DNA from: Bacteroidia bacterium
GTDB taxonomy: Bacteria > Bacteroidota > Bacteroidia > AKYH767-A > OLB10
Reading direction: 5' to 3'
Length of the DNA stretch: 64,000 bases
Assembly (NCBI GenBank): GCA_016788065.1
Contig: JAEUTI010000087.1
Location: forward strand, 1 to 64,000
Part shown: one piece after another, positions 16,953 to 26,609 of the stretch
How positions within the stretch are numbered: position 1 is the first letter of the stretch
Layout: every line of letters starts with the position of its first letter
Notes under the pieces: model-generated
Databases searched by the model: none
What the model was told of the DNA's origin: nothing
What the model saw: the letters and a program-made list of their open reading frames with translations, nothing else
Translations under genes and position numbers: made by a program

Positions 16953-17597
16953 TCAGGCCATTTTAACGATGATGGATTCGATGACATTAGCGGCATCTTC
17001 GCATTTATCGGTTGCTGTTTCCAGAGCCGACAAAACCTCTTTCAGTTTGATGATCTGAATGGCATCTTTTTCGTTTTCGAAAAGTTTGGCTACGGCATTA
17101 TCGAAAATATCGTCCGCATGATTTTCGATACTATTAATACGTACCAGCGAATCGGTGATATCGCGCATTTTACGCATGTTTTTCAATTCGAAAATTGCCC
17201 TGCGCAATTCTTCTGTTCCGGTCTGGATTAACTCGGCCAGCTTCACCACATCATTCGTAACCACGGTAAGTTTATAAAGCTCCATTCGCTTTGATGATCC
17301 ATGGATATAATCAAGTACATCATCGATAGAAGAAACCAGTCGGTGAATATCTTCCCGGTCGTATGGGGTGATGAAATTTTTACTGAGTTCTTTGAATATT
17401 TCATGGGTGATTTCATCACCAACATGCTCAATTCGCTCAATTTCCCGGAACCATTTGGTCTTTTCCTCAGGAGTAGTAGCCAATACCAGCTGAACTATGG
17501 CTTTGCCACCTTCAGCAAGATTCGCTGCAGCTTTATCAAATAATGGAAAGAAGAGTCTGTCCTGTGGTATGAAGTATTTGAGGAAGGGAAGAGCCAT
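16953..17597 (-). CDS. DUF47 (PhoU-like) phosphate transport accessory protein
   Basis: A 214-residue all-helical cytoplasmic protein of the DUF47/TIGR00153 family, distantly related to PhoU. Readable landmarks are FREIERIEHVGDEITHEIFKEL (split by the family's EHxGD motif) and DREDIHRLVSSIDDVLDYIH. It is the first gene of a two-gene unit with the Pit transporter. It is thought to modulate Pit activity. The promoter at 17651-17682 serves the pair. Confidence 0.92.
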   Translation of the reverse strand: MALPFLKYFIPQDRLFFPLFDKAAANLAEGGKAIVQLVLATTPEEKTKWFREIERIEHVGDEITHEIFKELSKNFITPYDREDIHRLVSSIDDVLDYIHGSSKRMELYKLTVVTNDVVKLAELIQTGTEELRRAIFELKNMRKMRDITDSLVRINSIENHADDIFDNAVAKLFENEKDAIQIIKLKEVLSALETATDKCEDAANVIESIIVKMA

Positions 17598-17650
17598 AAT
17601 TTGATGTGTTAAATGAGTAGTGTAGTTATGTTAAGCGAAACTTAAGGGCG

Positions 17651-17682
17651 CAAATGTAAAGGAGTTTGTGGAACTGCGCAAA
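17651..17682 (-). promoter_or_regulatory. Bacteroidota promoter for the DUF47-pit operon
   Basis: On the minus strand TTTG (17682-17679) is followed after 20 nt by TACATTTG (17658-17651), a full match to the phylum consensus. The start of transcription should be near 17645, about 48 nt before the ATG at 17597. Confidence 0.65.
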
Positions 17683-17799
17683 AGATGTTGAAAAAGTGTT
17701 TAAGAAGCTATCTTTAAGTTAATTAACAGAAAATGAGGATGTTGGATATTTAATTGGACAAGTGTGATTATTGTCACTGATTGAGTTGTATTTAAGAAC

Positions 17800-17807
17800 T
17801 AATTTTG
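17800..17807 (+). promoter_or_regulatory. -7 box for the DUF983 gene
   Basis: TAATTTTG matches TAnnTTTG 23 nt upstream of the ATG at 17831. A TTG at 17781-17783 is 16 nt upstream, a little short for a -33 box. Confidence 0.4.
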
Positions 17808-17830
17808 CAGTCACTAAATACCGGGAAATA

Positions 17831-18241
17831 ATGAACAAGGGAACCAAATTGTACAGCATTGTAAATAACAAGTGTCCTAAATGTCATGAAGGTCAGTTTT
17901 TTAATACCAATTCTTCCTATGACCTGCAGCATTTTTCTGAAATGCCGGATGAATGTCCCGTTTGCGGACAAACCTACATGCCGGAACCGGGCTTTTACTA
18001 TGGTGCGATGTATGTGAGTTATGGGATAAACGTTGCCATTTTTGTGACTGTTTGGGTTGCAACCAATGTGTTATTCAGAGATGGTTTGGGAGTTTGGTGG
18101 TTGGTATTGGCGAGCATCATTGCAGGTTTAGCTCTTATGCCGGTTAGTTTTCGCTGGGCGCGTTTAATATGGATCAACTTTTTTGTGAAATATGATGCGC
18201 AGTCGGCAGCCCGAAACAGAGAAAAGTTGCCCGTTACCTGA
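17831..18241 (+). CDS. DUF983 membrane protein
   Basis: With the ATG at 17831 the product has 136 residues. A longer frame from a TTG at 17771 would add 20 residues that run through the promoter region. The N-terminal part has two Cys pairs, NNKCPKCHEG and DECPVCGQTY, likely a zinc ribbon, then MPEPGFYYGAMYVSYG leading into two membrane helices. This is the DUF983 pattern, an uncharacterised family. Its stop overlaps the end of the convergent LRR lipoprotein gene by 8 nt. Confidence 0.85.
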   Translation: MNKGTKLYSIVNNKCPKCHEGQFFNTNSSYDLQHFSEMPDECPVCGQTYMPEPGFYYGAMYVSYGINVAIFVTVWVATNVLFRDGLGVWWLVLASIIAGLALMPVSFRWARLIWINFFVKYDAQSAARNREKLPVT

Positions 18242-18980
18242 TAATTACCTGAAGTCTGGAATTGCCTCTGCCAATTTCATAGGGCAAAACCTGTGAGGCA
18301 TCAATAATCAGAATCTCGAGTTTTCTTAAATTAGCAATTCCTGAAGGAACATTGGAGTAACCGCCACAACCGGCAATATTCAGTTCTCGCAGATTTTCCA
18401 GTTCCCCCAACCATTCAGGTAAAGGAGTTTCCAATTGATTCCGACCAATTTCGAGAACCTCCAGATTTCTTAATTTCGATAACCCTTCAGGCAAAGCGGT
18501 GAGGTGATTATCGTTCAGATACAGCACTTCCAGGTTTTTCAAATAGCCGATATCTTCAGGCAAAGATTTTAGTTGATTATTCCGCAGATCTAATTCTTCA
18601 AGAGCTATCAGATTTCCAATCGACTCGGGGATCTGTTTCAATTTATTGAATCTGAGATTCAGCTTTTTCAATTTCTTCAAATTTCCAATTTCCTCAGGAA
18701 AAGAATCTATCTGATTCGATTGAAAAGAAAGGCGTTCCAATACTGTCAAATTTCCTATTTCGGGTGGAATTCGCTGCAATTTGTTGCGGAACATATTCAG
18801 CTCGGTCAGGTGAACCATATTGCCGATTTCAGGTGGAAAGGTAGTGAGTCCGGATGCAGTTAAATTGAGCGATTCAACACTTCCCGGGCTATTTTTATAG
18901 GATTCAAAACTCTTCAGGCGACTTTTACATCCTGAGGTCAGGAAAGAAAACAGCAATAAAAAAGAAAGGGTTCTTATCAT
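18234..18980 (-). CDS. leucine-rich-repeat lipoprotein
   Basis: A 248-residue lipoprotein (signal with lipobox ending TSGC at residue 18). The mature part is a run of about eight 23-residue leucine-rich repeats, such as LERLSFQSNQIDSFPEEIGN and LEELDLRNNQLKSLPEDIGY, of the type with conserved P.EIGNL. It should sit on the periplasmic or outer face of a membrane and bind protein partners. It converges with the DUF983 gene. Confidence 0.9.
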   Translation of the reverse strand: MIRTLSFLLLFSFLTSGCKSRLKSFESYKNSPGSVESLNLTASGLTTFPPEIGNMVHLTELNMFRNKLQRIPPEIGNLTVLERLSFQSNQIDSFPEEIGNLKKLKKLNLRFNKLKQIPESIGNLIALEELDLRNNQLKSLPEDIGYLKNLEVLYLNDNHLTALPEGLSKLRNLEVLEIGRNQLETPLPEWLGELENLRELNIAGCGGYSNVPSGIANLRKLEILIIDASQVLPYEIGRGNSRLQVIIR

Positions 18981-19107
18981 TCCCTAAAGGTAGTAAAATG
19001 AAATTAGTTTGACGGATTTCAGTGAAGATGCAGATGAGCGGCATTTTTATCAGCCTTTTTGTTCAAATTTGCAGTTCCTCAAAACCGAAAATCAGCAGCT
19101 TTGATTT

Positions 19108-20904
19108 ATGCATGCACTGGCATATCTGAATAAATATTTTTACAAATACCGGGGACGGATGGTTGCCGGAATTTTATTTGTCACTATTTCAAACCTGTTT
19201 GGAATCATGCCAGCGAAACTCATCAGGTATGCTCTTGATCAGGCGGCAGCACAAATTTCGTGGTACCAGCTCACCAAATCATTTCAGATTGGAAACGAGT
19301 TTCTGACAGCCATTTCATTCAACCTGCTCATATTCGTTTTGCTGGTTTTGGTGATGGCATTGCTGAAAGGCATTTTCATGTTTTTCATGCGTCAGACCAT
19401 CATTGTGGTTTCTCGGTACATTGAATATGACTTGAAGAATGAAATCTATAATCACTATCAGAAGCTCGATGCTTCCTTTTACAATGCCAACAGTACCGGC
19501 GATTTAATGAACCGCATCAGTGAGGATGTCAGCAGGGTGCGGATGTATGTGGGACCTGCAATTATGTACACCGTGAATCTGGTGGTTATGTTTATTCTGG
19601 TAATATGGGCAATGGCGCAGGTAAATGTCAAGCTAACCTTATACACATTGTTGCCACTTCCGGTGTTGTCGGCGATCATTTACTACGTGCATGAAGTCAT
19701 CAACCGCCGTAGTGAAAAAGTGCAGGAAAAGCTATCGAAACTGACCGTATTTGTACAGGAATCTTTTTCCGGTATTCGGGTATTAAAGGCCTTTGCCAGG
19801 GAAGATTCTGTGAGTGAAAAATTCTCCCGTTTATCGGATGAATACAAGAGCGATTCGATGGATCTGGTTCGGGTAAATGCGTTGTTTTATCCCGCATTGC
19901 TTATACTGGTAGGATTGAGTTCCATCATCACCATTTACATTGGGGGATTGCAGGTAATTGCCGGCACCATTACCATAGGTAACATTGCGGAATTCATCAT
20001 TTATGTGAACATGCTTACGTGGCCGGTTGCCTCTTTGGGATGGGTGGTTTCGCTGGTGCAAAGAGCTGCTGCATCTCAACAAAGAATAAATGAATTTTTA
20101 AGAACAGAGCCGGGAATTCAGTCGGGTGCAGAATCGTTTACAGCCTTCAAAGGCAACATCCGTTTTGAAGATGTTACCTTTACTTACAAAGGAGCAGGAC
20201 AACCCGCATTGAGTAATCTTAATTTTGAGATTCCGGCGGGCTCCTCACTGGCAATCACCGGCCGGACGGGCTCCGGGAAATCAACATTAGCTGCTTTGAT
20301 TTTAAGAATGTATGATCCGGAAAAGGGTAGGGTACTTGTTGATGGAAAAGATCTCCGCTCTGTGAATTTATCTCAGTATCGTTCTCAAACAGGATATGTT
20401 CCACAGGAGGTATTCCTTTTCAGTGATACCATTGCCAATAACATTGCCTTCGGGATAACCGACAAAAATCAACCTGTAGAGTTGCAGGAGCGCATTCAAA
20501 AAGCGGCTTCAGATGCAGCTATATTGAACAATATCAATGAGTTGCCATCAAAATTCGAGACACTGGTAGGGGAGCGGGGCATTACCTTGTCCGGAGGTCA
20601 GAAACAACGGGTATCGATTGCGCGGGCGATTATCAGAGAGCCGGCATTGTTGATATTCGACGATTGTTTGTCGGCAGTCGATACCAGAACCGAGGAGGAA
20701 ATATTATCCAATTTAAAGCGGGTGATGAAAGGCAGAACCTCCATCATCATCGGTCACCGCATTTCATCGGTACGGCAAGCCGATAACATACTGGTATTGG
20801 AAAATGGGGTCATAGCAGAGCAGGGGACCCATGAAGAATTGCTCAATGCCAAAGGGGTTTATTACGAAATGAATGAAAAACAGTCACTTGAAGAGCTGAT
20901 TTAG
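19108..20904 (+). CDS. ABC exporter, ATP-binding/permease fusion (MsbA-like)
   Basis: A 598-residue half-transporter expected to act as a homodimer in the inner membrane. Residues 1-330 are the six-helix membrane domain. The ATPase domain has Walker A GRTGSGKST (about 385), Q-loop in YVPQEVFLFSDT, signature LSGGQKQR (about 494), Walker B LLIFDD (about 514) and the H-loop GHRISS. This type exports lipids, peptides or drugs; the substrate cannot be read here. It stands alone, with the PUR-family gene 85 nt downstream. Confidence 0.93.
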   Translation: MHALAYLNKYFYKYRGRMVAGILFVTISNLFGIMPAKLIRYALDQAAAQISWYQLTKSFQIGNEFLTAISFNLLIFVLLVLVMALLKGIFMFFMRQTIIVVSRYIEYDLKNEIYNHYQKLDASFYNANSTGDLMNRISEDVSRVRMYVGPAIMYTVNLVVMFILVIWAMAQVNVKLTLYTLLPLPVLSAIIYYVHEVINRRSEKVQEKLSKLTVFVQESFSGIRVLKAFAREDSVSEKFSRLSDEYKSDSMDLVRVNALFYPALLILVGLSSIITIYIGGLQVIAGTITIGNIAEFIIYVNMLTWPVASLGWVVSLVQRAAASQQRINEFLRTEPGIQSGAESFTAFKGNIRFEDVTFTYKGAGQPALSNLNFEIPAGSSLAITGRTGSGKSTLAALILRMYDPEKGRVLVDGKDLRSVNLSQYRSQTGYVPQEVFLFSDTIANNIAFGITDKNQPVELQERIQKAASDAAILNNINELPSKFETLVGERGITLSGGQKQRVSIARAIIREPALLIFDDCLSAVDTRTEEEILSNLKRVMKGRTSIIIGHRISSVRQADNILVLENGVIAEQGTHEELLNAKGVYYEMNEKQSLEELI

Positions 20905-20963
20905 CTCACCGGCAAAATATTCGTATTATTTTTATCATTTTTTTCAATTGTAGTTAATTTTTC

Positions 20964-20971
20964 TATTTTTG
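20964..20971 (+). promoter_or_regulatory. -7 box for the PUR-family gene
   Basis: TATTTTTG matches TAnnTTTG. A TTG inside the box would extend the downstream gene by 7 codons; transcription should start near 20978, so the ATG at 20990 is the real start. No good -33 element was seen. Confidence 0.45.
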
Positions 20972-20989
20972 TCATTCAAACAACTACAA

Positions 20990-21322
20990 ATGTCGGATTT
21001 TAATCAGCAGGATGCTTCCAAAGGGGTTAAGAGTACACGGGTGAAGGCAGGCAAAAGAACCTACTTTTTCGATATAAAATGTACCAATTACAACGACCAT
21101 TATCTGGTGATTACAGAGAGTAAGAAGAAGCTGTCCATGGGATCCGAACGCCCTATGTACATGAGATCACAGATATTCCTTTACAAAGAAGATCTCGAAA
21201 AATTTGTGAATGGTTTGCAGCAATCCATTGACTATATCAAGAGCCAATACCCTGATATGGTGCTAGAAAAGACCCGGATGGAGGAAGATGATTACAACAA
21301 CCACCGGAACAGTGACCATTAA
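20990..21322 (+). CDS. PUR-family DNA/RNA-binding protein (DUF3276)
   Basis: With the ATG at 20990 the product has 110 residues. The core KAGKRTYFFDIKCTNYNDHYLVITESKK is the PUR repeat (shown here in two halves: KAGKRTYFFDIK and NDHYLVITESKK), followed by the helix of the repeat at FLYKEDLEKFVNGLQQSIDY. This is the DUF3276 family, related to eukaryotic Pur-alpha, which binds single-stranded nucleic acids as a dimer. It is widespread in Bacteroidota and spirochaetes. The tail is acidic (EEDDYNN). Confidence 0.9.
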   Translation: MSDFNQQDASKGVKSTRVKAGKRTYFFDIKCTNYNDHYLVITESKKKLSMGSERPMYMRSQIFLYKEDLEKFVNGLQQSIDYIKSQYPDMVLEKTRMEEDDYNNHRNSDH

Positions 21323-21420
21323 AAGTTAATAAACCTGTTGAAGAAAACTCCATAAAATTTCGCAATCCGGAATTTTATTACTACATTTACATTTACTTAC
21401 TAATTTTATTCATTCCCCCC

Positions 21421-21648
21421 ATGAATAAAGACAACAACATAGGCTTATCTGCCCAAGACAGGCAGTGCCTTCAGTTAATTGAACAAAATATTCAATTAAC
21501 ACAACATATAATTGGCGATGATGCCATTATCTATTTTGACCTCAATATCAGGCCGCTGTTCGCAGAAGCCGAGAATATGGAGATCATCAGTATGAAACGA
21601 CTCGCGGCCTATACCAGATCCGGTAATTGGGAATTCCATCCTAACTAA
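21421..21648 (+). CDS. small hypothetical protein, 75 aa
   Basis: An ATG at 21421 opens a 75-residue frame ending before a hairpin at 21671-21698. No family is recognised. The product is soluble, with a helical N-terminal half (SAQDRQCLQLIEQNIQLTQH) and a short basic end (MKRLAAYTRSGNWEFHP). Codon use looks like that of its neighbours, and a terminator directly after it supports a real gene. Confidence 0.6.
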   Translation: MNKDNNIGLSAQDRQCLQLIEQNIQLTQHIIGDDAIIYFDLNIRPLFAEAENMEIISMKRLAAYTRSGNWEFHPN

Positions 21649-21670
21649 TTATCTATCGAAAATACTTATG

Positions 21671-21698
21671 AAAGCATCAGCCAAACGGCTGGTGCTTT
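21671..21698 (+). terminator. stem-loop terminator after the 75-aa gene
   Basis: AAAGCATCAGCC and GGCTGGTGCTTT form a 12-bp stem with one G-U pair and an AAAC loop, 22 nt after the stop. The T-run behind it is weak. Confidence 0.6.
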
Positions 21699-21761
21699 CG
21701 TCATTTAGGAGGCAACTTTCAGCCAATTTTTATCGTCTGTTAAAATAGGTAATAAAATTCT

Positions 21762-21792
21762 TTTGATTATCCAATTTTAATTCTTTACTTTG
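21762..21792 (+). promoter_or_regulatory. promoter for the SprB-like adhesin gene
   Basis: TTTG at 21762-21765 and TTACTTTG at 21785-21792 are separated by 19 nt; the second box differs from TAnnTTTG at one position. The ATG at 21816 would have a leader of about 17 nt. Confidence 0.5.
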
Positions 21793-21815
21793 ATTGAGTA
21801 TTAACCAACCTATTT

Positions 21816-24518
21816 ATGACCAAATCATTACGCCTATTAGCGGTCCTGTTCCTGATTAGTCAGGCATCATTTTCTCAAACTGTATCCTGTATTGGATCGC
21901 AGACCTTGACGGCCACCCCACCTCCAAATGCTGCCGGTGCTTATGCTCCCGGTACAACGGTAACTTTTTGCTATTCGGTAACCGATTATGCACAGAGTGT
22001 AGCTGACTGGATTGCGGGTATTCATCCGACATTCGGGCCGGGTTGGGATTTGTCGACATTAATTCCAATTTCTGCTTCGCCAAGTTGTGATGGACAAGGA
22101 AACTGGGCATGGTATACTTCCTGTACCGGAACTGCATCCGGTATCACTTATGGTCCCGGATTTTATTATGATACTCCGGCAGGTGCTCCAGGTGGTGCAT
22201 TGGATGGTATTCCCGGAAATAATTTCGGTGATAACTGTCCTGTATTTACGTGGAACTTCTGCTTTCAGGTGACTGTTGCGGCAAACGCACCACAATTAGA
22301 AGATCTTACTGTTTGTGTGCAATCACTATCCGATTATCAGGCGGGTTCGTGGGGAAATGATGGATGTTTTGATGCCTGTGAATCTATTGAAGCATTCGTT
22401 CAGGTTTGTACACTTATTATTCCTTCTGCTGTTATCACAAATGCCAGCTGCTCTAATACCAATGATGGTTCTATCGTAGTTACTCCTTCCGGATTACCTC
22501 CATACACTTTCCTTTGGAGCAATGGTGCTACAACAGGTTCTCTTAACAATGTACCTCCCGGAATTTATACATTGACTGTTACCGATTCTGCAAATTGTCA
22601 GAAGGTAGTAACATTCCCAGTTACAGGTCCACAACCCATTAATTTGAATGCAACCGTAGTACAGGATGGATGTGTACCCGGTGGTGGCTCGGTTACACTG
22701 GCACCAACAGGTGGAACAGGTGGATCATACACCTATTTGTGGAGTGATGGTTCTGCTTCAAATGCATTGACTAATCTGACAGGTGGTACTTATACCGTTA
22801 CGGTGACAGATGCAAATTCATGCACCGAAACACAAACATTTACCATAACCTCGGTCGCTCCGGTTTCAGTGACTGCAACCAGTACGAATTCAACGTGTAC
22901 CGGAAATAACGGTTCAGCAACTGCAACGGTATCGGGCGGGACAGCTCCGTTTGTATATAACTGGAGTCCTTCCGGTGGTAACGGTGCAATTGCTTCAAAC
23001 CTTGGGCCCGGAACATACACGGTTGTGATTACCGATGCTAATGGATGTACCTCTTCAGCGCAGACCACAGTTCAGGCAATTGGTTCTTTCACCTTAGCTT
23101 CTACATTTGTACCACTTGCCTGTGATCCGCAAGGAACTACTTCAGCTACTGTAACAGTAACCGGTGGAACGGCACCCTATACTTATCAGTGGACTCCAAC
23201 AGGAGGCACTGCAGCAACAGCAACAGGACTCACCTCCGGAACTTATGTTGTTTATGTTACCGATGCCAATAGCTGTGTCGATTCAAATACCATTGTTATT
23301 CCTGGTGTAATTCCAGTTTCATTAAACACCAGTGCAACTTCTGTTCAGTGTAATGTTCCGAATTCAGGATCAGTGATTGTTACTGCTGCCGGTGGTATTG
23401 CACCTTACACTTATTTGTGGTCTGATGGTTCCACAACTTCATCAGTAACCGGCTTGCCTGGCGGATTGTACACAGTTACTGTAACGGATGCCAATGGATG
23501 TACATCTGAAGCAACTTCATTGGTGAATGTAATTCCTGATGTATTTGTCAATGCTGGCTCAGCACAAACCGTTTGTGCCGGTCAACCTGCTACAATAACA
23601 GCAAGCGCAACCGGTGGAACCGCTCCTTTCGGATATACCTGGGACAATGGCCCAACGACAGATACGCAAACAGTAAATCCTACTGCAACATCTACCTATA
23701 CGGTAACTGTAATTGATGCGAATTCGTGTACGGCTTCTTCAAGTGTAACAGTTAATGTGGAGCAATATCCTGTTGTATCGGTCAGTTCAAATGCATCCAT
23801 ATGTTATGGTGCTTCCACACAACTCACTGCTTCCGGTGGAAGCTCATTCAGCTGGTCTCCTGCAGATGGTTTAAGTGATCCTGCTATTTCAAATCCTGTA
23901 GCATCTCCACTAACAACAACTCCATATACAGTTACTGTAAGCAACGGACTATGTTCAAGCACAGGCAATGTAATTGTTACGGTTGAACCTGAAATACAAA
24001 CAGCATTTACTCCTGACACTACACAGGGTGAAGCTCCACTTGAAGTAACATTCACCAACAATACAACCGGTGCTGCCAGTTACCTGTGGGATTTTGGTGA
24101 TGGCAACATCAGCAATGCTGTTTCTCCCACAAATACTTACACCGAACAAGGCAGCTATACTGTTACCATGGTTGCAACCAACACTCTTGGTTGTACCGAT
24201 ACCTTACGTTATACTTTCATCGTAGTAAACGAATATGCTGCACTCGTTGTGCCCAATGTTTTCACTCCTAATGGTGATGGTAAAAATGATGAATTCAGTT
24301 TCATTGAAACCGGTATCTCATCAATTAGTGTAAGCATCTTCAACCGTTGGGGAAATGAAATCTATTCCTGGAATGAAAAAGAAAAAGGATGGAATGGAAA
24401 GTCAAAAGATGGTTCTGAAGCTCCTGATGGTGTTTATTTCTATGTGATAAAAGCTAGAGGAATTGATGATAAGCCTTATAACTATCAGGGTACTGTTCAA
24501 TTAATCAGAGTTAAATAG
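21816..24518 (+). CDS. SprB-repeat surface protein with T9SS type B sorting domain
   Basis: A 900-residue exported adhesin-like protein. Residues 1-20 are a signal peptide. A Cys-containing domain of about 170 residues follows. From about residue 200 there are at least six tandem SprB/Ig-like repeats of the form GG.APYTY.WSDG...T....G.YTVTVTDANGC. A PKD domain follows near 730-800 (YLWDFGDGNISNAVSP). The last ~90 residues are the gliding-motility-associated C-terminal domain, with VPNVFTPNGDGKNDEF, IFNRWGNEIY and APDGVYFYVIKARG. This domain directs secretion by T9SS and surface attachment, usually with a PorP/SprF protein; the nearest is at 33058-34113. It is likely a surface or gliding adhesin. 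Confidence 0.93.
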   Translation: MTKSLRLLAVLFLISQASFSQTVSCIGSQTLTATPPPNAAGAYAPGTTVTFCYSVTDYAQSVADWIAGIHPTFGPGWDLSTLIPISASPSCDGQGNWAWYTSCTGTASGITYGPGFYYDTPAGAPGGALDGIPGNNFGDNCPVFTWNFCFQVTVAANAPQLEDLTVCVQSLSDYQAGSWGNDGCFDACESIEAFVQVCTLIIPSAVITNASCSNTNDGSIVVTPSGLPPYTFLWSNGATTGSLNNVPPGIYTLTVTDSANCQKVVTFPVTGPQPINLNATVVQDGCVPGGGSVTLAPTGGTGGSYTYLWSDGSASNALTNLTGGTYTVTVTDANSCTETQTFTITSVAPVSVTATSTNSTCTGNNGSATATVSGGTAPFVYNWSPSGGNGAIASNLGPGTYTVVITDANGCTSSAQTTVQAIGSFTLASTFVPLACDPQGTTSATVTVTGGTAPYTYQWTPTGGTAATATGLTSGTYVVYVTDANSCVDSNTIVIPGVIPVSLNTSATSVQCNVPNSGSVIVTAAGGIAPYTYLWSDGSTTSSVTGLPGGLYTVTVTDANGCTSEATSLVNVIPDVFVNAGSAQTVCAGQPATITASATGGTAPFGYTWDNGPTTDTQTVNPTATSTYTVTVIDANSCTASSSVTVNVEQYPVVSVSSNASICYGASTQLTASGGSSFSWSPADGLSDPAISNPVASPLTTTPYTVTVSNGLCSSTGNVIVTVEPEIQTAFTPDTTQGEAPLEVTFTNNTTGAASYLWDFGDGNISNAVSPTNTYTEQGSYTVTMVATNTLGCTDTLRYTFIVVNEYAALVVPNVFTPNGDGKNDEFSFIETGISSISVSIFNRWGNEIYSWNEKEKGWNGKSKDGSEAPDGVYFYVIKARGIDDKPYNYQGTVQLIRVK

Positions 24519-24556
24519 TAACCACTTCTTTGTCGTTTTAAAGTCGATTCTGTCCA

Positions 24557-25600
24557 ATGAAAAAAGTAAGTTTTATCATTCTTCTGTTAACCTGCTGCAT
24601 GGGTAAAATCTATGCTCAGGGAAATTTAACCGTTCCTGATCAAAGTCAGAAGGCCAGTGTTTCGCAGCGAATCGGATTAACGGATATCGAAATTCGTTAC
24701 AGCAGTCCATTGGTACAGGCTAGAGGTATTTGGGGCGATTTAGTGCCCTTTGGTGAGGTTTGGCGTGCAGGTGCAAATGAAAATACTACCATTAGTTTTT
24801 CAACGGATGTAATAGTTGGAAATGTACAGGTGCCTGCAGGAATTTATGGATTGCACATGATTCCCCGGAAAGATATGTGGACTATTATTCTGTCGAAGAA
24901 TGCCACTTCCTGGGGCAGCTATTTTTATAACAAAGAAGAAGACATGGTGAGATTTGAAGTAGCACCATTGGTACGCGATTTTCAGGAGTGGCTGAGTTAC
25001 CGCTTTACAGACCCCAGACCCGCTTCGGTGAATGTGACTATGAACTGGGAGAAAATTGCCATTACCTTTCCTGTTACTGTGAAAGTTCAGAAAACAGTAG
25101 TCGAAAGTATGAGAAATGAATTACGTGGTGTTGCCGGTTTCACCTGGGAAGGCCCGTGGCAGGCCGCAGACTATTGTTTGAAGCACGATATTTATCCGGA
25201 GGATGCCATGCAATGGATAGATCAGTCATTGGCCGTACAGCAGAATTTCCATAATTTGGAAACGAAATCATTGTTACTGGCTAAGGCAGGCAAAAAAGAG
25301 GAAGCAGCGAAGCTTCATGCCAAAGCAATAGAATCAGCAGATGAGACGCAACTCAATACACATGGATATAAATTGATTGGGAACGGTGATTTAGCCGGTG
25401 GATTGGAAATATTTAAACTGAATATTAAACGAAATCCTGATTCCTGGAATGTATATGATAGTTATGCTGAAGCATTGCTTATGAAGAACGATAAAAAGGG
25501 AGCACTCACCAATTATCAGATAGCACTATCAAAAGCACCGGAAGCACAAAAAGCAAGAATAAATTCACTTATCAATAAACTTAAATCGGAAAATAAATAA
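24557..25600 (+). CDS. DUF2911 protein with C-terminal TPR-like region
   Basis: A 347-residue exported protein with a signal peptide (residues 1-20, ending at YAQ). Residues 25-170 are the DUF2911 domain, with LTDIEIRYSSPLVQARGIWG, FGEVWRAGANENTTISFS and VPAGIYGLHMIPR. Residues 185-345 are alpha-helical TPR-like repeats (NPDSWNVYDSYAEALLMKND). The function is unknown; these proteins are common and exported in Bacteroidota. It follows the adhesin gene by 38 nt and may share its transcript. Confidence 0.88.
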   Translation: MKKVSFIILLLTCCMGKIYAQGNLTVPDQSQKASVSQRIGLTDIEIRYSSPLVQARGIWGDLVPFGEVWRAGANENTTISFSTDVIVGNVQVPAGIYGLHMIPRKDMWTIILSKNATSWGSYFYNKEEDMVRFEVAPLVRDFQEWLSYRFTDPRPASVNVTMNWEKIAITFPVTVKVQKTVVESMRNELRGVAGFTWEGPWQAADYCLKHDIYPEDAMQWIDQSLAVQQNFHNLETKSLLLAKAGKKEEAAKLHAKAIESADETQLNTHGYKLIGNGDLAGGLEIFKLNIKRNPDSWNVYDSYAEALLMKNDKKGALTNYQIALSKAPEAQKARINSLINKLKSENK

Positions 25601-25745
25601 CGATACCAGATACTCATACAACATAATTTCGGCAGCAACCCCTGATCACACCAAGGGAAGCAGAGTGAGCCGGCCTGAATATTGAATTTGCTAAAACACA
25701 CACACAACCATATGCAATTCATTAACCACACCAAACACAGGGCCT

Positions 25746-26609
25746 ATGCGACAGCTAAAGATTACCAAGTCTATTACCAACAGGGAGAATGCCTCTCTGG
25801 AAAAGTACCTTCAAGAGATCGGAAGAGAGGATCTGATCAATGCAGAAGAAGAAGTTAAGTTAGCACGTAAGATTCGTGCCGGCGATCAGGCTGCACTTGA
25901 AAAACTTACCAAAGCAAATTTACGTTTCGTAGTTTCCGTTGCGAAGCAATATCAGAACCAGGGACTCAGTTTACCCGATCTGATCAATGAAGGGAATTTA
26001 GGTCTTATTAAGGCTGCTAAACGATTCGATGAAACACGCGGATTCAAATTTATTTCCTACGCTGTATGGTGGATTCGTCAGTCAATTATGCAGGCACTTG
26101 CCGAGCAATCCAGAATCGTGAGATTACCCATCAACCAGCTTGGTTCTGTCAATAAAATCAAGAAAGCATTTTCTATCCTCGAGCAGAAATTTGAACGGGA
26201 ACCCAGCAACAGTGAACTTTCTATTGAACTGGAAGTGCCGGAGGAAAGTGTTGCCAACACTATGAAGATTTCCGGTAAACATGTGAGTGTTGATGCTCCT
26301 TTTGTAGCCGGTGAAGAACATAGTTTGCTGGATGTACTCGAAAATCCCGATTCTCCGTTAGCCGACAACATGCTCATGAATGAGTCGTTGCGTCAGGAAA
26401 TTAATCGTTCACTCGCAACGCTGACCCAGCGTGAGAGTGATGTGGTGAAGTTGTTTTATGGAATCGGCTGCAACCACAGTTTTACACTCGAAGAAATTGG
26501 TGCTAAATTCGATCTGACTAAAGAAAGGGTTCGACAAATAAAGGAAAAGGCTATTCGCAGACTGCGACACAATTCGCGAAGCAAGCTCTTAAAAACGTAC
26601 CTCGGTTAA
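25746..26609 (+). CDS. rpoD: primary sigma factor RpoD/SigA, short Bacteroidota form
   Basis: A 287-residue sigma-70 factor without region 1.1, the normal primary sigma factor of Bacteroidota. Region 1.2 begins at [15 protein letters not shown]. Region 2 has [20 protein letters not shown], then [19 protein letters not shown] and [18 protein letters not shown]. Region 4.2 is [20 protein letters not shown]. This factor reads the TTTG/TAnnTTTG promoters marked elsewhere in the window. Its stop directly abuts the stop of the convergent hybrid kinase gene. Confidence 0.97.
   Translation: MRQLKITKSITNRENASLEKYLQEIGREDLINAEEEVKLARKIRAGDQAALEKLTKANLRFVVSVAKQYQNQGLSLPDLINEGNLGLIKAAKRFDETRGFKFISYAVWWIRQSIMQALAEQSRIVRLPINQLGSVNKIKKAFSILEQKFEREPSNSELSIELEVPEESVANTMKISGKHVSVDAPFVAGEEHSLLDVLENPDSPLADNMLMNESLRQEINRSLATLTQRESDVVKLFYGIGCNHSFTLEEIGAKFDLTKERVRQIKEKAIRRLRHNSRSKLLKTYLG

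Noticed and set aside
22790-24061. Minus-strand open frames opposite the SprB-like repeats
   Set aside because: They follow from the biased codons of the repeat protein. The plus-strand gene has a signal peptide, repeats and a T9SS tail.
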